Assembly (NCBI GenBank): GCA_019429205.1
Contig: JAHYIT010000012.1
Coordinates: 1 to 64,000, forward strand
Length of the DNA stretch: 64,000 nucleotides
Reading direction: 5' to 3'
DNA from: Mariniphaga sp.
Lineage (GTDB): Bacteria; Bacteroidota; Bacteroidia; Bacteroidales; Prolixibacteraceae
The translations under genes and the position numbers were made by a program. Positions 25,953 to 35,433 of the stretch are shown one piece after another; position 1 is the first letter of the stretch; every line of letters starts with the position of its first letter. The notes under the pieces were generated by a model, which worked only from the letters and a program-made list of their open reading frames with translations, was not told the DNA's origin and ran no database searches.

Positions 25953-26862
25953 CGTTTCCGCGGGTTAGCTGGTGAAAAATGCTTTCCAGGTTTTGTTGTT
26001 TTTGAACCAGGGTGAGCAGTGTCAGGTTGTTTTCCAAGGCAAACCTAAAAATTTCAGGTCGAATATCAATTTTCCCATTGGATTCAATTTCCCAGTTTTC
26101 GCCGTCAAACTCAGCATATTTGATCCATTTCAGTGAAATTAATTTTTGCTTTTCAAACGGTTTGTCGAATGCAGCAATCACAGTCTGGTTTTTGTTCAAT
26201 TGCCCTTCTTTCACCTCAGAAATAGTTCCATCGGCCACAATTTTACCTTTGTTGATGATGACCACCCGGTTGCAAACAGCCTCCACTTCCTGCATAATGT
26301 GCGACGAAAGAATAACCGTTTTTTCCCTGCTGATGGAGCGAATCAAACTGCGAATGTCCTCCAGTTGGTTTGGGTCGAGGCCGGTTGTAGGTTCATCGAG
26401 AATGAGCACCTTCGGATCATGAATCAAGGCCTGCGCCAGCCCCACACGTTGCCTGTACCCTTTTGAGAGCGCACCGATTTTTTTGTGCTGCTCGTCGCCC
26501 AGCCCGATAAGTTCAATCATACGGTGAGTATGCTGTTTCCTGTTTTTCAACTGATAAAAACCGGCGATAATTTCCAGATATTCTTTCACATAAAGGTCAA
26601 GATAAAGAGGATTATGTTCGGGCAGGTATCCAATGTTCTTTCGAAGTGAAGTATTTTCAACCAAAACTTTCCGATCTTCAATCCATACCTCCCCCGAATT
26701 GGCGGGTAAATATCCTGTAATAATTTTCATTAACGTGGACTTCCCGGCGCCATTTGGACCGAGCAATCCCAGGAGTTCGCCATTATTCACCGAAAAACTT
26801 ACCTGGTCCAGCGCCTTCTGCTTTCCAAATAATTTTGTTATATTACTGACTTTTAAGTCCAT
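25945..26862 (-). CDS. gldA: gliding-motility-type ABC transporter ATP-binding protein GldA
   Basis: 305 residues. Walker A GPNGAGKST (near 35), signature LSKGYRQRVGLAQAL (near 134) and Walker B VLILDEPTTGLDPNQ are all present. The segment IGYLPEHNPLYLDLYVKEYL and the PNQL after Walker B are typical of Bacteroidota GldA. GldA pairs with GldF and GldG, which are not in the window. In T9SS organisms it is associated with gliding but is not part of the secretion core. It shares an 8-bp overlap with the glycosyltransferase gene downstream. Confidence 0.8.
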   Translation of the reverse strand: MDLKVSNITKLFGKQKALDQVSFSVNNGELLGLLGPNGAGKSTLMKIITGYLPANSGEVWIEDRKVLVENTSLRKNIGYLPEHNPLYLDLYVKEYLEIIAGFYQLKNRKQHTHRMIELIGLGDEQHKKIGALSKGYRQRVGLAQALIHDPKVLILDEPTTGLDPNQLEDIRSLIRSISREKTVILSSHIMQEVEAVCNRVVIINKGKIVADGTISEVKEGQLNKNQTVIAAFDKPFEKQKLISLKWIKYAEFDGENWEIESNGKIDIRPEIFRFALENNLTLLTLVQKQQNLESIFHQLTRGNDA

Positions 26863-26879
26863 ATATTTTTATTGATGAA

Positions 26880-26887
26880 CAAAAATA
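26880..26887 (-). promoter_or_regulatory. -7 box for gldA
   Basis: Minus-strand TATTTTTG, an exact TAnnTTTG match about 17 bp before the gldA ATG. It is divergent with the ispG box at 26919. Confidence 0.45.
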
Positions 26888-26918
26888 AAGGAATCTTTTT
26901 AAATTAAAACCATTAGCG

Positions 26919-26926
26919 TAAATTTG
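26919..26926 (+). promoter_or_regulatory. -7 box for ispG
   Basis: TAAATTTG, an exact TAnnTTTG match 22 bp before the ispG ATG at 26949. Confidence 0.5.
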
Positions 26927-26948
26927 CATTTCAGCTTAACAGATTATC

Positions 26949-28802
26949 ATGAAAGATCGTCATTTTAATTACATTAAAGATATAACCCGCTACGAAAGGC
27001 AAAAAACCTGGGAAGTGAAAATTGGTGAAGTAGGTGTAGGGGGTGACAATCCAATCAGGATTCAGTCGATGACTGATACCAGCACAAAAGATACCGAACC
27101 AACGGTTGACCAAATAATTGCCCTGGCAAAAGCCGGCGCCGACTATGTGCGTTGCACGGTAAAAGGCATTTACGATGCCGAAAACCTGAAAAACATTGTG
27201 GATGAATTACGTAACCGGGGATATAAAACCCCGTTGATTGCAGACATCCATTTCAACCCGCGGTTGGCCGATATTGCTGCCAAGTATTTTGACAAAGTTC
27301 GAATCAATCCCGGAAATTTTTATGACAAACGGGCACGGTTCGAGGCAAAAATTTATTCCGATGAGGAATATAAGGAAGAACTGTTGAAAATTGAGGAACA
27401 GTTTATTCCATTTCTGGAATTGTTAAAGGAAACCAACACTGCGCTGCGCATTGGCGCCAACCATGGCTCACTTTCCGACAGGGTAATGAGTCGTTTTGGT
27501 GATTCGCCCTCGGGAATGGTTGAATCGGTGCTGGAATTTCTGAGAATATGTAAAAAAGTGAATTTTAAAAATGCAGTGGTTTCCATTAAATCGAGCAATA
27601 CCCGCATGATGGTTTATACCGTGCGCCTGCTGAATTACAAAATGCGCCTGGAAGATATGAAATTTCCCATTCACCTTGGCGTAACTGAGGCTGGTGAAGG
27701 GGAAGACGGACGCATTAAATCGGCTGTGGGCAACGGGGCATTACTTGCCGATGGTATTGGCGATACTATACGGGTTTCGCTTACCGAAAATCCGGTAAAT
27801 GAAATACCAGTTGCTAAAAAACTGGTTGAACATTTTAAAACATACCGCGACCACGAACCCATTACCGCATCGCTTATTGCACAGACCAACCCGTTTGAAT
27901 ATGAAAGACGTTCCACCCGTCCTGTGTTAAACCTGGGAGGCGAAAACCTGCCGGTAGTTGTGGCCGATTTGGGCGACCGTAACCTTAAAGAGATGCTGCC
28001 TGTACGCGGGAAGCTGGTTCCCGATTATTTTCTGTCGGGAAATGGAATCATGGACATTAATGGTGAAAGTTATCCCATTATTTCGCTTGAGGAATACCTG
28101 TTTGAAAGCACGCGTTGGGGAAGATTAAAATTTATTCGCACCAACAAAATGGAGTTCGACCAGTTTATGGATAAGAACCCCGAAATTATGATGAAACTAA
28201 AACAAACCCGGAAAACAGTGCTCATTCTGGAAAGCTACAACAAAAACCCGATGGCTGAATTAAGGGCCTTTTTCACCACTTTGGAGTCGCACATCTGGAA
28301 AATACCGGTTATCATTTACAGAAGATATAACGAAAGAAAGCTGGATGACCTTCAGATTAAAGCGGCTGCCGATTTGGGAGGACTTCTCATCGACGGCTAT
28401 GGAGACGGTATCTGTATTTCAAATGAAAATGAACGAATAACCTTCACTGAACTGAAAGATTTAAGTTTCGGTATTTTACAAGCCAGTCGCATGAGAATGT
28501 CCAAAACCGAGTTCATTTCATGTCCCGGTTGCGGAAGAACGTTATACAACCTTCAGGAAACAACAAAAAAAATTAAAGAACACTTTAAACACATTGACCA
28601 TTTGAAAATTGGCATAATGGGATGTGTGGTAAACGGTCCCGGGGAAATGGGCGATGTGGATTACGGTTTTGTTGGTGTTAGCCACAATAAAGTTACGCTT
28701 TACAAAGGTTTGAAACCTGTAAAAAGACACATTCCTTTTGAAAATGCAGTAGATGAACTCGAGCAACTGATAAGGGAAAACGGCGACTGGAAAGACCAGT
28801 AA
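26949..28802 (+). CDS. ispG: 4-hydroxy-3-methylbut-2-en-1-yl diphosphate synthase, long form
   Basis: 617 residues, far longer than the roughly 370 of E. coli IspG, because of an inserted middle domain (about 290-510) as in plants and Bacteroidota. The N-terminal TIM barrel opens IRIQSMTDTSTKDTE. The C-terminal [4Fe-4S] domain has CPGCGRTLYN (near 524) and GIMGCVVNGPGEMGDVDYG (near 556). It makes HMBDP from MEcPP, the penultimate step of the MEP isoprenoid pathway. The flavin reductase gene follows after 15 bp and is probably co-transcribed; IspG needs low-potential electrons, though that link is inference. Confidence 0.96.
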   Translation: MKDRHFNYIKDITRYERQKTWEVKIGEVGVGGDNPIRIQSMTDTSTKDTEPTVDQIIALAKAGADYVRCTVKGIYDAENLKNIVDELRNRGYKTPLIADIHFNPRLADIAAKYFDKVRINPGNFYDKRARFEAKIYSDEEYKEELLKIEEQFIPFLELLKETNTALRIGANHGSLSDRVMSRFGDSPSGMVESVLEFLRICKKVNFKNAVVSIKSSNTRMMVYTVRLLNYKMRLEDMKFPIHLGVTEAGEGEDGRIKSAVGNGALLADGIGDTIRVSLTENPVNEIPVAKKLVEHFKTYRDHEPITASLIAQTNPFEYERRSTRPVLNLGGENLPVVVADLGDRNLKEMLPVRGKLVPDYFLSGNGIMDINGESYPIISLEEYLFESTRWGRLKFIRTNKMEFDQFMDKNPEIMMKLKQTRKTVLILESYNKNPMAELRAFFTTLESHIWKIPVIIYRRYNERKLDDLQIKAAADLGGLLIDGYGDGICISNENERITFTELKDLSFGILQASRMRMSKTEFISCPGCGRTLYNLQETTKKIKEHFKHIDHLKIGIMGCVVNGPGEMGDVDYGFVGVSHNKVTLYKGLKPVKRHIPFENAVDELEQLIRENGDWKDQ

Positions 28803-28817
28803 TAAACTTAAAACAAT

Positions 28818-29390
28818 ATGGCTAAAACGCACTGGAAACCCGGAACAATGATTTACCCGCTGCCGGCAGTAATGGTGAGTTGCGGGCACACACCTGAAGA
28901 ATACAACATTATTACCATTGCCTGGACGGGTACCATTAACAGCGACCCGCCCATGTGTTCCATTTCAGTTCGCCCGGGAAGGCATTCCTACGAAATTATT
29001 AAACGAACCGGTGAGTTTGTTATTAATCTGACTACCGAAGAACTGGCCAAGGCCACCGACTGGTGTGGATGCCGCTCGGGCCGGAAATACAATAAATGGG
29101 AGAAAATGAAACTAACTCCCGGTCCCGCCCGAAAAGTAAAAGTGCCCATTATTGAAGAATCGCCAGTTAATATTGAGTGCGTGGTGAAAGAAATAAAGGA
29201 ACTGGGCACTCACCACATGTTTATTGCCGAGGTGGTTAGCGTTTCGATTGACGATACGTACATGAACGACCAAAATACTTTCAGCTTTGCCAAAGCCCGC
29301 CCGCTGGTTTACAGCCACGGCCATTATTTCGGCCTCGGGAAAATGATCGGGAAGTTTGGATGGTCTGTTCAAAAGAAGAAAAAAGCCTGA
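28818..29390 (+). CDS. flavin reductase family protein (FMN-binding split barrel)
   Basis: 190 residues. The flavin-reductase-like split barrel opens TMIYPLPAVMVSCG and has NIITIAWTGTINSDPPMCSISVRP (near 30-52) and EFVINLTTEELAKATDWCG (near 65-85). These proteins bind FMN and transfer electrons from NAD(P)H. It lies 15 bp after ispG. A role in electron supply to IspG would be a guess. It has no signal peptide. Confidence 0.85.
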   Translation: MAKTHWKPGTMIYPLPAVMVSCGHTPEEYNIITIAWTGTINSDPPMCSISVRPGRHSYEIIKRTGEFVINLTTEELAKATDWCGCRSGRKYNKWEKMKLTPGPARKVKVPIIEESPVNIECVVKEIKELGTHHMFIAEVVSVSIDDTYMNDQNTFSFAKARPLVYSHGHYFGLGKMIGKFGWSVQKKKKA

Positions 29391-29445
29391 ACCCCGGGTA
29401 AAAGATACAACTAAAAACAAATTCTTTTCCAACAATCAAAAACAA

Positions 29446-31536
29446 ATGGCTATGAACAAGCTAAAATTAATAACACTTTTAAGCATTATAACAGTTATGG
29501 TAAATGCACAAAACCCGCTTTTGGGAGAATTTAAAACACCTCACGAAACCGCACCCTTTGCAGCAATTGAAAATGAACATTTCCTGCCGGCTTTCAGGGA
29601 AGCGATTAAAACCGGCGAAGCAGAAGTGAAAAATATTGCCGAAAACCAGGCAGAACCAACATTTGAAAATACCGTTGAAGCATTAGACAGGGCGGGGAAA
29701 TTGCTGGGCCGTACTGCCGGAATCTTTTTCAATCTGGTGAGTGCCGAAACCTGTGATGAGCTGCAGCAACTTGCGCAGGAAATTTCTCCGCTGCTTACAA
29801 AATATCAAAACGACATTACTTTAAATCCGGTATTGTTTGAACGGGTTAAATCAGTTTATAATCAAAAAGATAACCTCAATCTGAATCCCGAACAGCAAAC
29901 CCTGCTCGAAAATACTTACCTGAACTTTGTGCGCAAAGGAGCCAATTTGTCCAATGTTGACAAAGAAAAGTTCCGGGAAATAAGTACTGAATTATCGAAA
30001 CTTTCGCTCAAATTTGGCGAAAATGTGCGGAAAGAAACCAACAACTTCGAATTGCACATTACCGGAAAAAGCAAACTTTCGGGTTTACCCGAGGGTGCAT
30101 TGGAAGCAGCAGCAGCCAAGGCAAAAAGCAAAAATAAGGACGGCTGGATTTTCGATATTACCATGCCAACCTATTTACCTTTTATGCAGTACGCCGATAA
30201 CCGCGAACTGCGTGAAAAAATGTACCTGGCCTACATGTCAAAATCGTTTAAAGGAAATGAATTCGATAACCGCGAAAACATCCGCAAAATAGTCAATCTG
30301 AAGCTGGAAATGGCCAAACTGCTTGGCTATAAAAATTATGCCGAATATGCACTGGAACAACGTATGGCCATGAACCGGCAAGGCGTTTACAAATTACTTG
30401 AAGACCTGTATGACGCTTCCTATACTGTTGCTCTAAAAGAAAAGGAAGAAATAAAGGCTTATGCTGAAAGGTCAGGTTTTACGAGTGAAATTATGCCCTG
30501 GGACTGGACTTATTTCAGCGAAAAACTGAAAGAAGAAAAGTTCGATTTGAACGATGAAATGCTCAAACCCTACTTTGAACTGAAGAAAGTGGTGGATGGC
30601 GTTTTCGGTCTGGCAACCGAATTGTTTGGAATTACATTCAAACCGAATCAGGAAATTCCGGTTTATAACGAAGAAGTGGTTCCCTACGAAGTGTATGATG
30701 CGGATGGTTCATTTATGGCCGTTCTTTACACCGACTTCCATCCGCGCCCGGGCAAACAGGGCGGCGCATGGATGAACGATTTCAAAGGGCAATGGAAAGA
30801 AAACGGAACCGACTCACGACCGCACATTACCATTGTAATGAATTTCACCCGCCCAACTGAAACCAAACCGGCCCTGCTTACTTTTAACGAAGTGGGAACC
30901 TTTATGCATGAATTTGGCCACGCTTTACATGGAATGCTGGCCAATTCAACTTATTCCAGTTTGTCGGGCACCAACGTTTATCGTGATTTTGTGGAACTGC
31001 CCTCGCAAATTATTGAGAACTGGGCTGTTGAAAAAGAGTTTCTCGACCGGTTTGCCACTCATTACGAAACCGGAGAACCTATTTCTGCAGAACTGGTGGA
31101 AAAAATCAAAGCCTCGCAAAACTACCTGGCCGGTTACCTCTCTGTGCGTCAGCTAAGTTTTGGATACCTCGATATGGCCTGGCACACCCTCGATAAACAG
31201 TTTGCTGGTGATGTGAAACAATTCGAAGAAGCGGCCTGGAAGAAAACACAAATTTTCCCGGTAATTGATGAAGCTTGTATGAGTACACAATTCAGTCACC
31301 TGTTTGCAGGCGGTTACGCAGCCGGTTATTACAGCTACAAATGGGCAGAAGTGCTTGATGCCGATGCTTTCAGGGTATTTCAGGAAAATGGATTATTCAA
31401 CAAGGAAGTGGCATCCTCGTTTCGCAAAAACATTTTGGAGAAAGGCGGAACCGAGCACCCGATGGTTCTTTATAAACGTTTCCGCGGTCAGGAACCAACG
31501 GTTGATGCCTTGCTTGAACGGAGCGGATTAAAATAG
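29446..31536 (+). CDS. M3 family zinc metallopeptidase (Dcp/oligopeptidase A type), exported
   Basis: 696 residues from the ATG at 29446 (29452 is equally possible), where a signal peptide ending MVNAQ begins; the longer open frame upstream overlaps the flavin reductase gene and is not needed. The zinc site FMHEFGHALHGML (near 486) and the downstream Glu in RDFVELPSQIIENW are the M3 pattern. It probably trims short peptides in the periplasm or envelope as a dipeptidyl carboxypeptidase. Convergent with the PorP/SprF gene, 11 bp between stops. Confidence 0.9.
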   Translation: MAMNKLKLITLLSIITVMVNAQNPLLGEFKTPHETAPFAAIENEHFLPAFREAIKTGEAEVKNIAENQAEPTFENTVEALDRAGKLLGRTAGIFFNLVSAETCDELQQLAQEISPLLTKYQNDITLNPVLFERVKSVYNQKDNLNLNPEQQTLLENTYLNFVRKGANLSNVDKEKFREISTELSKLSLKFGENVRKETNNFELHITGKSKLSGLPEGALEAAAAKAKSKNKDGWIFDITMPTYLPFMQYADNRELREKMYLAYMSKSFKGNEFDNRENIRKIVNLKLEMAKLLGYKNYAEYALEQRMAMNRQGVYKLLEDLYDASYTVALKEKEEIKAYAERSGFTSEIMPWDWTYFSEKLKEEKFDLNDEMLKPYFELKKVVDGVFGLATELFGITFKPNQEIPVYNEEVVPYEVYDADGSFMAVLYTDFHPRPGKQGGAWMNDFKGQWKENGTDSRPHITIVMNFTRPTETKPALLTFNEVGTFMHEFGHALHGMLANSTYSSLSGTNVYRDFVELPSQIIENWAVEKEFLDRFATHYETGEPISAELVEKIKASQNYLAGYLSVRQLSFGYLDMAWHTLDKQFAGDVKQFEEAAWKKTQIFPVIDEACMSTQFSHLFAGGYAAGYYSYKWAEVLDADAFRVFQENGLFNKEVASSFRKNILEKGGTEHPMVLYKRFRGQEPTVDALLERSGLK

Positions 31537-31547
31537 GATTTTACATT

Positions 31548-32492
31548 TCAAAAATATTTTTCCCTGATATAGCTTCGTCCGAAAAAGTCCATGTCGAAAC
31601 CAAGGGTAACTTCATAAGTTCCGTATTGGTAGGGGAAAATCTCGTTGTAAGTAAGATCCATGGCAAAACCAATACGCAGGTTGTTATCCATAATCCACTG
31701 CGAAATAAAACTGATGGCATTTCCTGACCGGTTCATTAGTCCCAGCCACAACTGTTCGCGCAACATAAAATTGATGCCAATATCGTAATTCAGAGGTAAT
31801 CCCCGGTTATATGTAAGCATCATGGTCGGTTTAATTATCAAATAATTATACTGAATAAGCCGAAAAACATAACCTCCCATAAGATAAACGGTTTGAACCT
31901 GCGCTTCTACATTAAAATTATTGATATTGGCTTTGTAGTCGTTTTTAATCATTTTGGGAAAGGAAAGTCCAACATAATAATATTCATCGTAAAGAAATCC
32001 GCCTATTCCAAAGTTGGGCATAAATTTCAGATCCACATCTTCTGAAAAAGCTTCATCATATTGGCCATCAGGATAAAGCTGGTATTGGGTAAGTGGATTT
32101 TTATAGTTGATAAAACCGAATTTCAGTCCCAGCCGGAGTCTTGTTTGCGGAGTTATGGCAACTTCATAGGCATAATCGCCAAAAATATCCAGTTTGTTTT
32201 CCAAGCCATAGCGGTCGTTGGTAACATTCAGGCCCAGGCCTACTTTTTCGTTGTTTGTAGGCGAATGAAAAGAAAAAACCTGGGTAAGCGGCGAACGGTT
32301 AATGCCTGCCCACTGTTTTCTAACCAAAGTGGAAAATCCAATTTTCTCCCACATACCTGCATAAGCCGGATTAATGGGCTGCATATTGAACATATACTGG
32401 GTAAGAATAGGTTCTGCCTGCCCGTAACTTTTGCCATAAAAAGCAGCAATCAAAATGGTTATTAAAACAAATTGTCCAATCCAGTTTTTCAT
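31548..32492 (-). CDS. type IX secretion system membrane protein PorP/SprF family
   Basis: 314 residues from the ATG at 32492, where the signal peptide begins (ending SYGQ). The opening EPILTQYMFNMQPINPAYAG is the PorP/SprF signature, followed by a beta-barrel-like sequence ending in an aromatic residue (REKYF). Members sit in the outer membrane and act in T9SS cargo export, attachment or gliding. This copy stands alone with its own -7 box; such orphans often serve a specific cargo, which is not adjacent here. Confidence 0.9.
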   Translation of the reverse strand: MKNWIGQFVLITILIAAFYGKSYGQAEPILTQYMFNMQPINPAYAGMWEKIGFSTLVRKQWAGINRSPLTQVFSFHSPTNNEKVGLGLNVTNDRYGLENKLDIFGDYAYEVAITPQTRLRLGLKFGFINYKNPLTQYQLYPDGQYDEAFSEDVDLKFMPNFGIGGFLYDEYYYVGLSFPKMIKNDYKANINNFNVEAQVQTVYLMGGYVFRLIQYNYLIIKPTMMLTYNRGLPLNYDIGINFMLREQLWLGLMNRSGNAISFISQWIMDNNLRIGFAMDLTYNEIFPYQYGTYEVTLGFDMDFFGRSYIREKYF

Positions 32493-32526
32493 GATTTCCC
32501 GGAACAAAATTCCAAGGGGCAAACTA

Positions 32527-32534
32527 CAAATTTA
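32527..32534 (-). promoter_or_regulatory. -7 box for PorP/SprF gene
   Basis: Minus-strand TAAATTTG, an exact TAnnTTTG match 34 bp upstream of the ATG at 32492. Confidence 0.45.
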
Positions 32535-32595
32535 ATGCGACATAGCCAACAGAAGTTTTAAAATATTGAAGTTCAACAACCAGCGGCAAAATCTG

Positions 32596-32730
32596 TTAGT
32601 CAATTTTAACTTTAGCCAGGTAAATGGAAGTTTTTTCTTCGTGCGAAGAGTAATAACTCACCCACAATATTCCATCATAAAAAACCATACCCGGATAGCT
32701 TGTGTCTCCACCCGAAGGAAATTCCAAAAA
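32596..32730 (-). pseudogene. C-terminal remnant of a sialidase/BNR-type glycoside hydrolase
   Basis: The last 40 or so codons read GGDTSYPGMVFYDG then ILWVSYYSSHE and TSIYLAKVKID before a stop, which resembles the C-terminal end of Bacteroidota sialidase-like enzymes. Upstream the resemblance is lost within a few residues, and the frame opens only to 32805. No catalytic part is present. I read it as a decayed gene tail; a short intact peptide is less likely. Confidence 0.5.
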
Positions 32731-32922
32731 CTCTTTTTCTAATATCACAAAGAATATTAACTTTGCATCTGCTACGTGGAAAGATTTGAGATTGATTGCA
32801 ACCACAGAAAAAAAATGCTAAAGCAATCGTGCTTTTTTTTCAACAATTTCAATCCGATACATCCCGCAGCCAGAAAATTAGTGTTGAACATGCTGATTAA
32901 TTTCGGCTAAAAATTTGGGATT

Positions 32923-34179
32923 ATGAGTTATTTATTTACAAGTGAGTCGGTTTCTGAAGGCCATCCCGACAAAGTTTCCGACCAGATTTCTGATGCACTG
33001 TTGGACGAGTTCCTGGCATTTGACAGCGACTCGAAAGTGGCCATTGAAACGCTGGTAACTACCGGTCAGGTAGTAGTAGCCGGCGAGGTTAAATCCAAAA
33101 CTTATGTTGATGTTCAGGAAGTTACCCGCCGCGTGATCAACAAAATCGGTTATACAAAAAGCGCTTACCGCTTTGAGGGCGATTCGTGCGGAGTGCTGGT
33201 AGCCATACACGAACAAAGCCCCGACATTAACCGCGGGGTGGACAAAACCGAAAAAGAAGAACAGGGCGCGGGCGACCAGGGAATGATGTTTGGTTATGCC
33301 TGCAAAGACACAGACCATTATATGCCTCTGGCCCTGGAATTGTCGCATGAGATTTTGAAAGAACTGGCGGTAATCAGGCGCGAGGAAAAAGTTATGACTT
33401 ATCTCCGTCCCGATTCCAAATCGCAGGTTACCATTGAATACTCTGACGACAATCTCCCGCAAAAAGTACACACCATTGTAGTTTCTACCCAACACGATGA
33501 GTTTGATGCCGATGAGCCGATGCTGACCAAAATCAGGGAAGATGTGATTAATATCCTCATCCCGCGTGTGAAAGCCAAACTGCCCAAACGGGTGCAGCAA
33601 CTTTTTGGCAACGACATCATTTATCACGTGAACCCTACCGGAAAATTTGTAATTGGCGGTCCACACGGAGATACCGGTCTTACCGGCCGCAAAATCATTG
33701 TGGATACTTACGGGGGAAGAGGTGCTCATGGAGGAGGGGCATTCTCAGGAAAAGATCCTTCGAAAGTGGACCGCTCGGCAGCTTATGCCGCAAGGCACAT
33801 TGCCAAAAACCTGGTAGCTGCCGGCGTGGCCGACGAAATTCTGGTTCAGCTGGCTTATGCCATTGGTGTTGCCCGGCCTGTTGGCGTATTTGTTAATACT
33901 TACGACCGTAAAAATGTACGTTTTACTGACAGTGAAATCGCACAAAAAATCCAGGAAATTTTTGACCTTCGCCCGGCAGCAATTGAAAACCGGTTAAAAC
34001 TGCGGAACCCCATTTACCTTGAAACTGCTGCATACGGACACATGGGCCGTCAGCCCGAAACGGTGGTTAAAAAGTTTGAATCGCCATACGAAAGTGCTCC
34101 TGCCATAAAAGAATTGGAGTTGTTTACATGGGAAAAACTCGATTCAGTAGTAGAAATCAAAAAAGCTTTCGGGATTTAA
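32923..34179 (+). CDS. metK: S-adenosylmethionine synthetase
   Basis: 418 residues. It makes SAM from ATP and methionine. Motifs seen: [20 protein letters not shown] at the start, [12 protein letters not shown] (near 117) and the P-loop-like [22 protein letters not shown] (near 264-285). It is monocistronic, with a strong terminator after it and decayed DNA before it. Confidence 0.97.
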   Translation: MSYLFTSESVSEGHPDKVSDQISDALLDEFLAFDSDSKVAIETLVTTGQVVVAGEVKSKTYVDVQEVTRRVINKIGYTKSAYRFEGDSCGVLVAIHEQSPDINRGVDKTEKEEQGAGDQGMMFGYACKDTDHYMPLALELSHEILKELAVIRREEKVMTYLRPDSKSQVTIEYSDDNLPQKVHTIVVSTQHDEFDADEPMLTKIREDVINILIPRVKAKLPKRVQQLFGNDIIYHVNPTGKFVIGGPHGDTGLTGRKIIVDTYGGRGAHGGGAFSGKDPSKVDRSAAYAARHIAKNLVAAGVADEILVQLAYAIGVARPVGVFVNTYDRKNVRFTDSEIAQKIQEIFDLRPAAIENRLKLRNPIYLETAAYGHMGRQPETVVKKFESPYESAPAIKELELFTWEKLDSVVEIKKAFGI

Positions 34180-34208
34180 TCCCGGGGGAAGTGTAATAAT
34201 ACGCTTTC

Positions 34209-34252
34209 AGGGGGTGTTTCAAAATTCGTTTTGATTTATCCCCTTTTTTTTT
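34209..34252 (+). terminator. Rho-independent terminator after metK
   Basis: A compound stem: AGGGG pairs with CCCCT on the outside, and TCAAAA-TTCG-TTTTGA forms the inner stem with a stable TTCG tetraloop. A run of nine T follows. Confidence 0.8.
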
Positions 34253-34327
34253 CACATTTTTTGTAACCTCTTTTGCTTTAAAACGAATAAACCAACAGAG
34301 ACAATGTTCACTTAAAACCTGGGAATC

Positions 34328-35425
34328 ATGGAAGAAAAACTGGTTACAATTGTAGTATTACCCTACTCCAAGGCGCAAATGCTGAAAATACGCCTGGAAG
34401 AACAGGATATAGAGTGCGATCTGGAAGACATCAACCTGATGGAAGATGCTGCAACTTCAGTAAAAATTATAATTCTTGAAAAAGATATCCGAAAAGCTGT
34501 TCCGGTTCTGGATGAATTTCTGGGAAAAAAATTAGAAAAAAAGAAAAAAACAGAAGAGAAAGACGACCACGTTCTGGTGCCGGTTGATTTTTCACCTGTA
34601 ACTTTTAAAACCTGCAAAATGGCATTTAATATTGCTGCACATTTGCAGGTAAAACTGGTATTTATACATTGTTACATTAATCCGGTCGTTCATTCGGTTC
34701 CTTATGCTGATGTATATGTTTACGATTCCACTTTGCTGGAACGAATGGACAATGCCGAAAAAAATGCCAATGATAATTTCAGGAAATTTATCCGGAAACT
34801 ATCTTCCGATATTGGCAAAGAAAAATGGAAGAGCGTTAATAGCGAATACATTATTAAACCGGGATATGCCGACGAAGACATCCTGGGTTATGCACAGGAA
34901 AACAACTCAAGGTTGATTGTTATGGGCACCGGAGGCGACGCCGGCATGGTTATGGGAAGTGTAACCGCCGATGTAATATACAACGCAAACGTTCCGGTAC
35001 TGGTTATTCCCGAAGAATCGCCGGAAAAGGAAATCTTCGATTTGCAAAAAGTGGTTTATGCCACCAATTTCGATGAAAAAGACTTTTCAGCCATCGACAA
35101 GCTGATTGGGATATTAAAACCTTTCGACGTGAAAGTATTTTGCGTTCATGTAGGAAAAGAAGAAAGTTCTGACTGGGATAAAGCGCGGCTTGAAGGGATG
35201 AAAGATGTGCTGAAAAGCAAATACGAACAAAAAGATTTTGATTGCCGGTTGCTTGTTGGGGAAAATATTCTGGAAACGCTCGATAAATTTATAAAAGAAG
35301 AAAACATCGACATTATTTCGCTCACCACCCACAAGCGGAATATGATTTCACGGTTGTTCAATCCAAGCATTGCCCGCAAAATGGTTTTCCACAGCAACAC
35401 ACCGCTGCTGGTTTTCCATGCGTGA
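34328..35425 (+). CDS. tandem universal stress protein with N-terminal DUF2007-like domain
   Basis: 365 residues. Residues 1-70 form a small alpha/beta domain (LVTIVVLPYSKAQMLKIRLEEQ) like the DUF2007 signal-transducing module. Two UspA domains follow (about 82-235 and 240-365). The first keeps the ATP-binding glycine pattern GTGGDAGMVMGSVTADV; the second is more degenerate (TTHKRNMISRLFNPSIARKMV). It is cytoplasmic. It follows metK after a terminator, so is transcribed separately. Convergent with the rhomboid operon, 8 bp between stops. Confidence 0.85.
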   Translation: MEEKLVTIVVLPYSKAQMLKIRLEEQDIECDLEDINLMEDAATSVKIIILEKDIRKAVPVLDEFLGKKLEKKKKTEEKDDHVLVPVDFSPVTFKTCKMAFNIAAHLQVKLVFIHCYINPVVHSVPYADVYVYDSTLLERMDNAEKNANDNFRKFIRKLSSDIGKEKWKSVNSEYIIKPGYADEDILGYAQENNSRLIVMGTGGDAGMVMGSVTADVIYNANVPVLVIPEESPEKEIFDLQKVVYATNFDEKDFSAIDKLIGILKPFDVKVFCVHVGKEESSDWDKARLEGMKDVLKSKYEQKDFDCRLLVGENILETLDKFIKEENIDIISLTTHKRNMISRLFNPSIARKMVFHSNTPLLVFHA

Positions 35426-35433
35426 GAAAATGA

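Larger units (their letters stand above)
32493..32922. other. 430-bp region between PorP/SprF and metK
   Basis: It holds the PorP/SprF -7 box, the sialidase-like remnant (32596-32730) and a small hairpin with a T run (AAAGCA ATCG TGCTTT then T5, 32820-32840) pointing towards metK. There is no exact metK -7 box; TAATTTCG at 32898-32905 is one mismatch away. Confidence 0.4.

Noticed and set aside
32820-32840. Hairpin AAAGCA-ATCG-TGCTTT plus T5 before metK as a terminator or attenuator
   Set aside because: The stem is only 6 bp of A/T-rich pairs and no plus-strand gene lies upstream; kept as a comment, not a feature.
32891-32922. SAM-II riboswitch-like words (CTGATTAA ... GGCTAAAAA) just before metK
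   Set aside because: The spacing between the words is far too short for the SAM-II pseudoknot and no pairing partners are present; the match is probably chance around a promoter.
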